Below the pieces are notes generated by a model, which searched no databases, was not told where the DNA came from, and saw only the letters and a list, made by a program, of their open reading frames with translations. A stretch of DNA of 64,000 nucleotides, from positions 496,001 through 560,000 of the forward strand of contig OY829383.1 in the NCBI GenBank assembly GCA_963691835.1. Direction: 5' to 3'. The position numbers and the translations under genes are program-made. Below are positions 1 to 7,979 of this stretch, in pieces; position 1 is the first letter of the stretch, and every line of letters begins with the position of its first letter. The stretch comes from G963691835 sp963691835 (GTDB taxonomy: Bacteria; Pseudomonadota; Alphaproteobacteria; Thalassobaculales; Thalassobaculaceae).

Positions 1-149
1 AGCGCTATCGCGGTGCTGATCCGTCGACCTTGGTCTACGAAAAGGACGAGAGTCCCGGCAAACATCTGAGGAGATGGGAGTTTGAGCGGTTACCGAATTC
101 GAAGCGGGCGGCGGACAATGAATCCGGGCCACCGGACATGACCGAAAAT
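1..149. other. Window edge, no supported gene
   Basis: No gene can be supported here. One plus-strand frame is open from base 3 and starts RYRGADPSTLVYEKD, which could be the C-terminal end of a gene beginning outside the window. It runs on without a stop into DNA that is clearly the antisense of the PAS gene, so its real end cannot be placed. The other two plus frames stop within the first 70 bases. Confidence 0.3.
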
Positions 150-725
150 CTAGGCCGTACAGTCCTCAAATGTCGGATCCACGAGAACATCGTCCCCATG
201 GGTGAGATCCGCCGACTGCATCACCGCGAGCAATGGCTCATCCGGCGCGTCCAGTCCGTAATCGAAGGTCTGGCCAATCAGGGCAATCGCAACGCGCTCA
301 CTGCCGTCCGAAAGCGGAAGGAACAGCCGGCGGGTAAAGAGACTGCGGTCCGCGTCCCACCGGAAATTGCTTTCGGAGTAGACCGGCCTCCGCTCCCGAT
401 GGAGCGTCGCGAACAAGGTGTTGATGAACGTCAGGTAGCTGCCTTTCATCACCTCATGCGTGCGGCGGCCGGTGAAGTCGAAACCGAAAGTGCTGACCAT
501 CTTGGTTCCGACAAGGCGATACCGGGCCGTCCCATCACTATCTTCAATATCCGCCAAAACGACATATGGGAGAATTGATCGGGGTATATCCAACGGATCG
601 AGCGAACCACGATCCGGCACACCGTCCTTAGCCGGAAGATCCCGCCAGTACCGCCCAAGCGCAGCCAAGACCGGGTCGGCACGAAGACGTGCCGCAAGGC
701 TTCGATTGGAAGTTGCTGAACTCAC
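150..725 (-). CDS. PAS_5-type PAS domain protein
   Basis: A 191-residue cytoplasmic protein without membrane segments. Residues around 20-150 fit the PAS_5 family, single-domain proteins common in Rhodospirillales: an N-terminal helix with WRDLP, then a core with SILPYVVLADIE, YRLVGTKM and a late FLPLSDG strand. Most members have no known ligand and are thought to act in signalling. The start is GTG at 725 with only a weak purine stretch upstream. It is monocistronic on the minus strand, about 140 bases downstream of the CsaA-like gene. The domain call is fairly secure; the biological role is unknown. Confidence 0.7.
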   Translation of the reverse strand: MSSATSNRSLAARLRADPVLAALGRYWRDLPAKDGVPDRGSLDPLDIPRSILPYVVLADIEDSDGTARYRLVGTKMVSTFGFDFTGRRTHEVMKGSYLTFINTLFATLHRERRPVYSESNFRWDADRSLFTRRLFLPLSDGSERVAIALIGQTFDYGLDAPDEPLLAVMQSADLTHGDDVLVDPTFEDCTA

Positions 726-865
726 GATCGGGCTTTCCCGAGACGACCCAGAGTGGAATTTCAGTTATCATACTCATTGTCGAAAAGCCATATTCCATTT
801 AAACCAAAAACCACCTTCCCGCTTCTCGCAGCAGCGGGAGCATGACCCCGCGGACCTCCGACCCG

Positions 866-1207
866 TCAATAGAGGCGACCTCCGTTCGGGATTGGTTTGG
901 TCGGGCCAATCAATACGACGGCGTCCTCATCATCGGGAAAACCGAGAACGAGGCATTCGCTCATGAATCGGCCGATCTGTTTCGGAGGGAAATTGACGAC
1001 GGCGGCAACCTGCCGTCCCACAAGATCTTCGGGGGTGTAGTGTTTGGTGATCTGGGCGGAGGACTTCCGCTGTCCGATGTCCGGCCCAAAGTCGACCCAA
1101 AGCTTGAAGGCGGGCCGCCGGGCCTCCGGGAATGGTTGAACACCCACGATCGTACCGACACGAATGTCGACACGCAGGAATTCGTCAAATGAGAGTTCGT
1201 CGGTCAT
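866..1207 (-). CDS. csaA: CsaA-like tRNA-binding protein
   Basis: A 113-residue protein consisting of one tRNA-binding OB-fold domain. The N-terminal FLRVDIRVGTIV and the central FPPKQIGRFMSECLVLGF strands are typical of CsaA/YgjH proteins, stand-alone relatives of the C-terminal domain of methionyl-tRNA synthetase. CsaA of Bacillus has been described as an export-related chaperone; in alphaproteobacteria the function is mostly inferred. The ATG at 1207 follows a strong GGAGGAGG ribosome binding site seven bases upstream. It has the family's usual length. A strong hairpin separates it from the phasin gene upstream, so it is probably transcribed alone. Confidence 0.85.
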   Translation of the reverse strand: MTDELSFDEFLRVDIRVGTIVGVQPFPEARRPAFKLWVDFGPDIGQRKSSAQITKHYTPEDLVGRQVAAVVNFPPKQIGRFMSECLVLGFPDDEDAVVLIGPTKPIPNGGRLY

Positions 1208-1266
1208 GTCAGCCTCCTCCGTTCGGACGAGGGCATAGACTGATCAGCGATACTGGGGAAGACCGG

Positions 1267-1302
1267 ATCACCGAGACGCCCCAAAGAAGGCGTCTCGGTG
1301 AT
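1267..1302 (-). terminator. 14-bp hairpin after the phasin gene
   Basis: A perfect 14-bp inverted repeat (ATCACCGAGACGCC and its complement) with an 8-base loop lies 25 bases past the phasin stop and before csaA. It has no clear T-run on either strand, so it may work as a terminator with help from Rho or as an mRNA 3' end stabiliser. Confidence 0.6.
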
Positions 1303-1326
1303 CTTGGATGCGGTCTTTAACCGGTG

Positions 1327-1758
1327 TTACTTGCCGGACTTGTCGAGCGCTTCACGGAGTTCGTCGAGGCTCTCCGTCACACGATTGTTGACCACCGAGA
1401 TCGCTTCGGTGTTCGAATGCCGAACCATGTCCGCAAGCTCCCGCATGTTCGAAAGCGCCTTCTCGTAGGCGAGCTTTACGATCTCGGCCTGCTTGGCGGC
1501 TTTGGTTTGCGGCTCTTCCGCCGACATCATGTCCTGAACCTGCTTGGTGGCCTCGGTCATGGTCTGCTGAAAGATCTCCATCTGACGACGTGCGACAGCC
1601 TGAAGGCCTTCGACGGCAAGCTGATTGGCGCTGGTCAGGGCTTCAATGTTCTTCTTCTGCGCGGCTGCCAGAGCCTCGGGGTCGACGCCGGGCATTTTGA
1701 ACTCACCCATCATTTTCGTCAGATCCATGTCGACAAACGGGTTCTTGAACTCGGTCAT
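1327..1758 (-). CDS. phaP: Phasin family protein
   Basis: A 143-residue amphipathic, mostly helical protein of the phasin_2 family, which coats polyhydroxyalkanoate granules. It begins MTEFKNPFVDMDLTKMM and continues with the alanine- and glutamine-rich helices usual in phasins (NQLAVEGLQAVARRQMEIFQ). I chose the ATG at 1758 because GGAGGAGG lies just upstream; a longer frame reaching 1884 has no homology-like sequence. PhaR, PhaE-like and PhaC-like genes lie at the other end of this window, consistent with PHA metabolism. A TGC/GCA-rich inverted repeat about 95 bases upstream is a candidate PhaR operator. Confidence 0.88.
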   Translation of the reverse strand: MTEFKNPFVDMDLTKMMGEFKMPGVDPEALAAAQKKNIEALTSANQLAVEGLQAVARRQMEIFQQTMTEATKQVQDMMSAEEPQTKAAKQAEIVKLAYEKALSNMRELADMVRHSNTEAISVVNNRVTESLDELREALDKSGK

Positions 1759-1850
1759 AGCTTCCTCCTCCGTACGCGCGCGGCAAACGGGTCCCTTATG
1801 CCGCACTGCAACATAAGTGTGGACTAGCCCTCCGGTTTCCCACTTGTCAA

Positions 1851-1870
1851 CGCACTTTTGTGCAAGTGCG
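1851..1870. promoter_or_regulatory. Inverted repeat upstream of phaP, candidate PhaR site
   Basis: CGCACTT and AAGTGCG form a perfect 7-bp inverted repeat around a 6-base TTGTGC spacer, 93 bases upstream of the phasin ATG. Nested GCAC/GTGC half-sites are present. PhaR operators described in other alphaproteobacteria are TGC/GCA-rich palindromes, and phasin genes are classic PhaR targets. Assignment to PhaR is inference. Confidence 0.4.
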
Positions 1871-1937
1871 AACGTTTGTAACAATTAGTGAATACGTGAT
1901 CAGTACGGACAAAGTGTCTCATCTGACATCGGGGCGG

Positions 1938-2375
1938 TCAGCCGTGCGCGAAAGCTTCCACGACCGATCCGAGCGCGCCTTTCGCTTCCTTCTCCAACAT
2001 GACTTGTTCTTCAACGAGATCATGAAGTGTCAGCACATGCTTACCGGCATCACCGTGCACGAGCGCGTTTCGACGGCTTCGAAGCTGCCCGAAATCTGAG
2101 CCGAAGCGGACCTCATTGAGCCACAAGCCGTCGCGGCCCGTATCCCCTTCCAACTCCGCGTCGATGGCTGATTGGGCCAAAATGACAACGGCCGGCCAAG
2201 ATCCCGCGCAAAAACAGCGAACCGCTTCCGCGAAAAGGGCATCGGCCTGGGGCGACAACCCAAGGCCCCGTCCGTCTGTCGCACCATCAATCAGCGCCGT
2301 CACCCAACGGCCCCGCTCCGTCCAGTCCCGTATGGAGGGCGGTTGAAGAACGCGGGTTTCAGAAATCGCACTCAT
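1938..2375 (-). CDS. HEPN-like hypothetical protein
   Basis: A 145-residue protein not assigned to a named family. It looks all-helical. Residues 41-75 (SPQADALFAEAVRCFCAGSW, then PAVVILAQSAIDAEL) resemble the first helices of HEPN/DUF4145 proteins, and residues 102-107 carry R-N-A-L-V-H, matching the R-x4-6-H signature of HEPN domains, many of which are RNases or toxin partners. Its ATG overlaps the acylphosphatase stop by four bases, so it is translationally coupled to that gene. No adjacent MNT nucleotidyltransferase or other antitoxin is seen. The HEPN call is an inference from the motif. Confidence 0.55.
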   Translation of the reverse strand: MSAISETRVLQPPSIRDWTERGRWVTALIDGATDGRGLGLSPQADALFAEAVRCFCAGSWPAVVILAQSAIDAELEGDTGRDGLWLNEVRFGSDFGQLRSRRNALVHGDAGKHVLTLHDLVEEQVMLEKEAKGALGSVVEAFAHG

Positions 2376-2665
2376 CGTTCGCTTTCCAACTGCCGAAAGC
2401 CATGTTCGTCCGGGGCGGGATCAATCTGCCGCCTCTCGACCCGTTCCACCTTCGCAGCCGGCGGCCCTTCCCAACTCGCGGTCACCATTGCTTCCACGGC
2501 GTCCGGCGTCCCGACAAACAGGGCTTCCACCGTGCCGTCGGCCTTGTTCCTGACCCAGCCGGAAAGGCCGAACGCGGTCGCTGTCTCAACGGTCCAACCA
2601 CGGTACCAGACGCCCTGAACACGGCCGTGCACGGTAACCACAACGCCAAGCCTATTGTCCGGCAA
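2372..2665 (-). CDS. acyP: Acylphosphatase
   Basis: A 97-residue acylphosphatase, hydrolysing carboxyl-phosphate bonds in small acyl phosphates. The active-site loop GRVQGVWYRGWT carries the catalytic Arg, and GWVRNKADGTVEA carries the catalytic Asn; both are intact and the length is normal. The start is TTG at 2665, supported by GGAGG seven bases upstream. Its stop overlaps the ATG of the HEPN-like gene (ATGA), so the pair is one transcription unit. Confidence 0.92.
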   Translation of the reverse strand: MPDNRLGVVVTVHGRVQGVWYRGWTVETATAFGLSGWVRNKADGTVEALFVGTPDAVEAMVTASWEGPPAAKVERVERRQIDPAPDEHGFRQLESER

Positions 2666-2803
2666 CTTCTTGCCTCCGCATCGCTGACTTGCGCTCCGCT
2701 GAGTTTCTGTCAGCTATGAGATGGCGAAATTATACTATTCGCAGATAGCCCTAACGAGCTTTAAGAAGCTCCTATGATCAACAGCATTTGGGAATAACCA
2801 AGC

Positions 2804-3730
2804 TTGTCTGCAACTTTATGGGCACTCCTCCCGATTTTCTCGGTGATTTTCTTGGGTTGGGCGCTCAAGCGTAGCCCATTATTCCCGGATAATCTTTGGC
2901 AGGGCATTGAAACGCTAACGTACTGGGTGCTGCTGCCCGCACTGCTCCTACTAAAACTGGGGGGAACAGATCTCGGGGACTATGACGTCGGCCCGATGAC
3001 GTTGGCACTGATTGCAGCAACCGTCGCGACCGTTGGTGTGATGATCGTGCTGCGCCGGATCATAGGCCAGCCGGCGGGCCGCTACGTCGTCGTCCTTCAG
3101 GGTGCGATGCGACAGAACACCTATATCGGTCTTGCCGCTGTTGGACCTTTGTGGGGGGTCGCCGGTGAAACGTTGGCAGCAGTTGGTATTGCCGCCGTCA
3201 TTCCGTTGGCAAACGTCATCGCCGTCTGGACCCTGAACAAAGAGCTTTCCGAAAGTCCCCCACCGCTTCGAACACTGGTGTGGCGGGTGGTGACGACACC
3301 GATCATTGCCGCGTGCGCGCTTGGGGTCGGCCTCAATCTCGCGGGCTTGGGCCTGCCCGACGTCGCCAAGGTCCCCCTTGAGCTATTGGCCGCAGGCGCC
3401 TTGCCACTTGGTTTGCTCGCCGTTGGGGCCGGCCTCGACTTTGGAACGTTGCGGACGGGTTGGGGATCGATTCTGCTTTCCAACGGGTTGAAGCTGATTT
3501 TCGTGCCGCTTGTGACCCTCGTGGTGTGCCGCCTCTTCTCCGCGGATGAGGTGACGACCGGTGTCGCCGTGCTGTTCGCGGCACTGCCCTCTTCCGCGGC
3601 ATCGTACATCCTGACCCGGCAGCTTGGGGGGGATCATCGCTTGATGGCGGCCATTCTCACATCCCAGGTCATTATGGCGGCGGTAACCATGCCGCTTTGG
3701 GTGGGAGGGCTGCTGACCGCCCGATTCTGA
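2804..3730 (+). CDS. AEC family permease
   Basis: A 308-residue integral membrane protein with about ten hydrophobic segments in the 5+5 arrangement of the auxin efflux carrier (AEC) family. The first half ends near NKELSESPPPLR, a cytoplasmic loop, and the second half begins TLVWRVVTTPIIAACALG. Bacterial AEC members transport dicarboxylates, malonate or other organic anions; the substrate here is not evident. The start appears to be TTG at 2804 with a weak GGGAA upstream. It stands alone, about 110 bases before pyrB, and is probably not part of the pyr unit. Confidence 0.8.
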   Translation: MSATLWALLPIFSVIFLGWALKRSPLFPDNLWQGIETLTYWVLLPALLLLKLGGTDLGDYDVGPMTLALIAATVATVGVMIVLRRIIGQPAGRYVVVLQGAMRQNTYIGLAAVGPLWGVAGETLAAVGIAAVIPLANVIAVWTLNKELSESPPPLRTLVWRVVTTPIIAACALGVGLNLAGLGLPDVAKVPLELLAAGALPLGLLAVGAGLDFGTLRTGWGSILLSNGLKLIFVPLVTLVVCRLFSADEVTTGVAVLFAALPSSAASYILTRQLGGDHRLMAAILTSQVIMAAVTMPLWVGGLLTARF

Positions 3731-3801
3731 GCGACAGAGTGGCGTGGTCCGCCTATCGCGGGCTGACAACTCCCCGAATCCCGGCCTTTCGATCCTTGTC
3801 C

Positions 3802-3830
3802 TTTAACTCTGGGAGGCGCGTCCCTATAGT
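3802..3830 (+). promoter_or_regulatory. Possible pyrB promoter, leaderless
   Basis: TATAGT at 3825-3830 matches a -10 box; TTTAAC 17 bases upstream is a weak -35. The pyrB ATG at 3840 lies about where transcription would begin, and no Shine-Dalgarno sequence precedes it. This suggests a leaderless pyrB mRNA. It is sequence inference only. Confidence 0.3.
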
Positions 3831-3839
3831 GCGCGCTCG

Positions 3840-4826
3840 ATGAGCGCTTTATCCGCAGTCGAGATCGACACCACTCCGCTACTCCAGCTCCGGCACCTTC
3901 TTGGTATCGCCGGATTGGGGCGTTCTGAGATTTCAGCACTGCTGGATCTGTCCGAACGGTTCGTTGATCTGAACCGCAGCGCGGACAAGAAGATGTCCAG
4001 CTTGCGCGGCCGCACCGTCATAAATCTGTTCTTCGAGAACTCGACACGGACGCGAACCAGTTTTGAGCTGGCGGGAAAGCGTCTCGGCGGCGACGTGATC
4101 AACATGTCCGTGGGTACCTCGTCCATCAAGAAGGGCGAGACGCTGCTGGATACGGCGATGACGTTGAACGCCATGCACCCCGATGTGCTGATTGTTCGGC
4201 ATGGGGACTCCGGTGCCGTTCACATGTTGGCGGAGGCGGTCAATTGCTCCGTTATCAACGCCGGTGACGGCAGCCACGAGCATCCGACCCAGGCCCTCCT
4301 TGACGCCCTGACGATCCGCAGGCGCAAAGGGGCGCTTGAGGGTCTCGAGGTTGCCATTTGCGGTGACGTGGCCCACAGCCGGGTTGCCCGCTCCAACATC
4401 CACCTGCTGTCGGTCATGGGCGCACGCATCCGCGTGGTGGCGCCACCAACCCTGATCCCCGCGGGGCTTGAGCGGATGGGGGTGGAAATCCATCACTGCA
4501 TGGAACGCGGCCTGCGGGACGTGGACATCGTCATGATGCTTCGGCTTCAAACCGAACGGATGCAGGCCGGGTTCGTCCCGTCGGCGCGGGAATACTTCAA
4601 GCGATGGGGGCTCGACCGTGACAAGCTGTCCGTCGCCAAACCGGATGTTCTGACCATGCATCCCGGGCCCATGAACCGCGGCACGGAGATCGCCTCCGAG
4701 GTCGCTGACGACATCGACCACTCCGTCATCCAGGAGCAGGTGGAGATGGGCGTGGCGGTCCGGATGGCCTGCCTTGAAGCTCTGACCCGGACCGAGTACC
4801 GCTCCAACTGGAGCCCGGGGCGCTAA
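3840..4826 (+). CDS. pyrB: Aspartate carbamoyltransferase catalytic subunit
   Basis: A 328-residue PyrB, making N-carbamoyl-L-aspartate from carbamoyl phosphate and aspartate in pyrimidine synthesis. The carbamoyl-phosphate motif FFENSTRTRTSFE, the HPTQALLD segment, and the HPGPMNRGTEI loop are intact. The next gene, a dihydroorotase homologue, starts 13 bases downstream, and no pyrI regulatory subunit is present. In Pseudomonas, PyrB assembles with an inactive dihydroorotase-like partner; the neighbour here lacks metal ligands, so the same arrangement is plausible. No ribosome binding site is visible before the ATG. Confidence 0.97.
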   Translation: MSALSAVEIDTTPLLQLRHLLGIAGLGRSEISALLDLSERFVDLNRSADKKMSSLRGRTVINLFFENSTRTRTSFELAGKRLGGDVINMSVGTSSIKKGETLLDTAMTLNAMHPDVLIVRHGDSGAVHMLAEAVNCSVINAGDGSHEHPTQALLDALTIRRRKGALEGLEVAICGDVAHSRVARSNIHLLSVMGARIRVVAPPTLIPAGLERMGVEIHHCMERGLRDVDIVMMLRLQTERMQAGFVPSAREYFKRWGLDRDKLSVAKPDVLTMHPGPMNRGTEIASEVADDIDHSVIQEQVEMGVAVRMACLEALTRTEYRSNWSPGR

Positions 4827-4839
4827 AGGAAGACTGACC

Positions 4840-6171
4840 ATGCGCCGATTGTTTGCAAACGCACGCCTGCTTGATCCGGCGTCCGGCCTCGACGCGCCCG
4901 GCGCCGTGCTCGTGGACGACGGCAAGATCGCAGCCGTGCTGAAGGGCGAGCGTGCGGGGACTGGCATATCCGATGCGGCTGTCCTGGATGTGGGCGGCCT
5001 ATGCATCGCCCCCGGCCTGGTCGACATGCGGGTCTCGACGGGCGAGCCCGGCAACGAACACGTGGAGACGCTGGCCAGCGCCGCCGCCGCCGCCGTCGCG
5101 GGCGGTGTCACGACGATGGCCGTGCTGCCGGATACCAAACCGGCGATCGATGACCCGGCCGTTCTGGAGTTCGTCCAACGCCGGGGAGCGGCGACAGGTC
5201 TTGTCGATGTGCGCCCGTATGCGGCGGCAACCAAAGGCCTTGCCGGTCAGGAAATGACAGAGATGGCCCTTCTGGCGGAGGCCGGTGCCGTCGGCTTCAC
5301 CGACGGGCCGCGCGCCATTGCCAACGGCTCCGTCCTTCGTCGCCTGCTTTCCTACGCGACAACCGTGGATGGGCTGGTCATTCAGCATCCGGAAGCGCCG
5401 GATCTGGTGGGCGACGGTGTCGCAACAGAAGGAGAGACGGCGACCCGCATGGGTCTTCCAGGCATCCCTGCGATCGCCGAGGCCATCCTGCTGGACCGGG
5501 ACATGCGGCTGGTCGCCTTAACCGGTGGCCGCTATCACGCGTCCCGGGTCTCCACGGAAGCTGGACTTGCCGTGATCCGCGCGGCCAAGGCCGACGGTCT
5601 GCCGGTTACCTGCGACACCGCCCCTCCTTACTTCGCGCTGGATGAAGGAGCGGTCGTCGGCTACCGGACCGATGCAAAGCTCTCCCCTCCCCTTCGCGCC
5701 AACTCGGACCGGGAGGCGGTCGTGGCCGGATTGGCTGACGGGACCATCGACGCCATCGTCAGCGACCACCGCCCGTGTGATCAGGACACCAAGCGTCTCC
5801 CGTTCACCCAGGCCAGGGCCGGAACGATTGGGCTTGAGACACTGCTGCCTCTGACGCTGGGGCTCGTTCACGACGGCTCGCTCGGCCTTCTGGACGCCCT
5901 GAAGCGGCTGACGTCAGGCCCCGCGAAGATCCTTCGGCTTCCGGCCGGGCAACTGGCGGAGGGCGCGCCGGGCGATTTGGTGATCTTCTCACCCGAAACC
6001 GGTTGGCGTTTCGATGCGACCGCGGTTCGCGGACGGGCCCGAAACTCGGCCTTTGACCGGCGGCCGCTCCAGGGGCGGGTGATGCGCACCGTTCGGGGCG
6101 GGGTTGACGTGTACGAGCGCTCCGGCGAGGGTCAGGTATCCTCCGACCGCCTGGATGCCGCTCATGCCTGA
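4840..6171 (+). CDS. pyrC: Dihydroorotase homologue lacking metal ligands
   Basis: A 443-residue amidohydrolase of the dihydroorotase class I family, complete over its length. The catalytic signatures are degraded. The HxH metal motif that should follow the first beta strand reads DMRVSTGEPG. The HxxHxS motif reads YHASRVST, so one His is lost. The VTPHH motif reads DTAPPYF, and the DHAPH motif reads SDHRPCD. Without these ligands it should not be an active zinc dihydroorotase. It resembles the PyrX/PyrC' subunits that scaffold PyrB in Pseudomonas. Its 3' end overlaps plsY by 8 bases. An active dihydroorotase would then have to be encoded elsewhere. Confidence 0.85.
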   Translation: MRRLFANARLLDPASGLDAPGAVLVDDGKIAAVLKGERAGTGISDAAVLDVGGLCIAPGLVDMRVSTGEPGNEHVETLASAAAAAVAGGVTTMAVLPDTKPAIDDPAVLEFVQRRGAATGLVDVRPYAAATKGLAGQEMTEMALLAEAGAVGFTDGPRAIANGSVLRRLLSYATTVDGLVIQHPEAPDLVGDGVATEGETATRMGLPGIPAIAEAILLDRDMRLVALTGGRYHASRVSTEAGLAVIRAAKADGLPVTCDTAPPYFALDEGAVVGYRTDAKLSPPLRANSDREAVVAGLADGTIDAIVSDHRPCDQDTKRLPFTQARAGTIGLETLLPLTLGLVHDGSLGLLDALKRLTSGPAKILRLPAGQLAEGAPGDLVIFSPETGWRFDATAVRGRARNSAFDRRPLQGRVMRTVRGGVDVYERSGEGQVSSDRLDAAHA

Positions 6172-6841
6172 CATTCTCGGCGACATATCCTTTACGTGGC
6201 CATTCTGGGCCGGCGCGCTGCTAGCTTACCTTGTCGGCTCCATCCCGTTTGGGCTTCTTTTGACGAAGCTGGCAGGCCTCGGAGATATCCGGCAGATCGG
6301 CTCCGGCAACATCGGCGCGACCAATGTCCTTCGCACCGGAAGCAAGAAGTTGGCGGCCGCGACACTGTTCCTGGACGGGGCGAAGGGCGCCATCGCTGTC
6401 GTCGTCGCGACCAACTACGGCCCCGACATGGGCGTCATCGCCGCAGCGGCTGCGATCATCGGACACTGCTTTCCCGTCTGGCTTTTCTTCAAGGGCGGTA
6501 AGGGTGTCGCTACGGGGCTGGGCATTCTACTCGGGCTAGACCCGATGACGGGTCTTGCCGCCTGCGCCACCTGGTTGGTGACCGCATTCGCCTTCCGGTA
6601 CTCCTCTCTGGCGGCCTTGTGCGCCTACGCTGCCGCTCCGGCATACGCCTACGGGCTGATCGATACTCAGCATATGGAATTGGCGGTCTTCCTGTTCGGG
6701 CTCATCGCCTTCCGCCATGCGGACAACATCAAGCGCCTCGTCAAAGGCGAGGAAAGCCGCATCTCCTTCTCCAAGAAGGAAAAGGCTGAGGAAGATGTGC
6801 CGCCTGAAGCCGGTCCAGTGGCTGCCGATCCCAAGGGCTGA
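6164..6841 (+). CDS. plsY: Glycerol-3-phosphate acyltransferase PlsY
   Basis: An integral membrane acyl-phosphate:glycerol-3-phosphate acyltransferase, the first acylation step of phospholipid synthesis. All three family motifs are present: LVGSIPFGLL, GSGNIGATNVLRTG, and GHCFPVWLFFKGGKGVATG. Five or so hydrophobic segments are followed by a charged C-terminal tail (KEKAEEDVPPE) that is longer than usual. I chose the ATG at 6164, giving MPDILGDISF; an alternative ATG is at 6155. Both overlap the end of the preceding gene, indicating translational coupling. Confidence 0.95.
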   Translation: MPDILGDISFTWPFWAGALLAYLVGSIPFGLLLTKLAGLGDIRQIGSGNIGATNVLRTGSKKLAAATLFLDGAKGAIAVVVATNYGPDMGVIAAAAAIIGHCFPVWLFFKGGKGVATGLGILLGLDPMTGLAACATWLVTAFAFRYSSLAALCAYAAAPAYAYGLIDTQHMELAVFLFGLIAFRHADNIKRLVKGEESRISFSKKEKAEEDVPPEAGPVAADPKG

Positions 6842-6920
6842 TACCCGATAGAGCTGTCCCGTCAGGCAGGAATGTGCCCAAGCCCTTCGCTATCGCCGTC
6901 AAAGCGACGCGGAGGACACC

Positions 6921-7979
6921 ATGCCGACATCAAAGACGGGACAAGGTTCCCCAAACGCACGGGAGCGGCTTGACCGCCTGCGGCTCATCCGAACGGAGAA
7001 CGTGGGGCCAATCACGTTCCGGGACCTTATGCGGCGCTTTGGCAGTGCCGGTGCCGCGATCGACGCCTTGCCGGAGCTATCCCGGCGGGGCGGGCGACGG
7101 CGTCCCTTGCGCCCCTGTACCGTCGCCGATGCCCAGGCCGAGCAAAGCGCCGTTGAGGCGATCGGTGGCATAATGATCGTGGTTGGAGAGCCGGCCTACC
7201 CGCCTCAACTGGCAGCCATCGAAGACGCGCCGCCGGTGCTGACGACGCTCGGCCATCCTTCACTCTTGCGTGAGCGCGCCGTCGCCATTGTCGGAGCGCG
7301 AAACGCATCTGCCAACGGCCAACGACTGGCGGAGCGTATGGCTTCAGACCTGTCGGATGAGGGCTTCATCGTCGTATCGGGACTGGCTCTCGGGATCGAT
7401 GCCGCGGCCCATCGAGGCTCCCTTGCCAAGGGAACTGTCGCCGTGATCGCAGGCGGCATCGATCAGGTCTATCCGCCGGCGAACGGGGCGCTTCGACGGG
7501 ATATTGCCGAAACCGGCGTGATCGTTACGGAATCCAGGTATGGCACTGTCCCTCAAGCCCGCCATTTCCCGGCCCGCAACCGCATCATCTCCGGGCTTAG
7601 CCTCGGAACCGTCGTCATCGAAGCGACGCGGCACTCCGGCTCCCTCATCACCGCACGGCAAGCGCTGGATCAGGGGCGGGAAGTCTTTGCCATTCCGGGA
7701 TCTCCACTCTATCCCAGGGCGGCGGGACCCAACGGGCTTCTGCGGGAAGGTGCCGCCCATCTTGTGGAAAGCGCCTCCGATGTTGCGGACATCCTGAACG
7801 GCATGGGCGGGCTGCATATCAGGGAAAGCTCAGACGAAAGAACGCCCGAACCGCCGACGCTAGAAACCATCCCGAAAGAGCTGGACGAGGCCAGGCCGAG
7901 AATCCTCGAACTTCTCTCAACCGTACCGACGCCGGTTGACGAAATCGTCCGCCGGTGCCAATTCTCGAGTTCGCGCTGA
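6921..7979 (+). CDS. dprA: DNA processing protein DprA, C-terminus truncated by frameshift
   Basis: DprA binds single-stranded DNA and loads RecA during natural transformation. The N-terminal helical region (residues 10-60) and the Rossmann-like core are intact, with IVGARNASANGQRLAERMA, GLALGIDAAAH, FPARNRIISGLS and IEATRHSGSLITA. The protein reads normally to VDEIVRRCQF near residue 348, then ends after SSSR. The expected winged-helix tail continues in another frame just downstream (7961-8104). A one-base deletion near 7960-7970 would explain this. It lies between plsY and topA, a common alphaproteobacterial order. The core should still fold; loss of the tail or a sequencing error are both possible. 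Confidence 0.9.
   Translation: MPTSKTGQGSPNARERLDRLRLIRTENVGPITFRDLMRRFGSAGAAIDALPELSRRGGRRRPLRPCTVADAQAEQSAVEAIGGIMIVVGEPAYPPQLAAIEDAPPVLTTLGHPSLLRERAVAIVGARNASANGQRLAERMASDLSDEGFIVVSGLALGIDAAAHRGSLAKGTVAVIAGGIDQVYPPANGALRRDIAETGVIVTESRYGTVPQARHFPARNRIISGLSLGTVVIEATRHSGSLITARQALDQGREVFAIPGSPLYPRAAGPNGLLREGAAHLVESASDVADILNGMGGLHIRESSDERTPEPPTLETIPKELDEARPRILELLSTVPTPVDEIVRRCQFSSSR

Noticed and set aside
3..578. Plus-strand frame open from the window start
   Set aside because: Most of it is antisense to the PAS gene; the first 25 codons may be the end of a real gene, but no motif or stop can be placed.
3933..5234. Long minus-strand open frame across pyrB and the pyrC homologue
   Set aside because: It is the antisense of two genes with clear family motifs; its translation has no recognisable sequence and a low-complexity composition.
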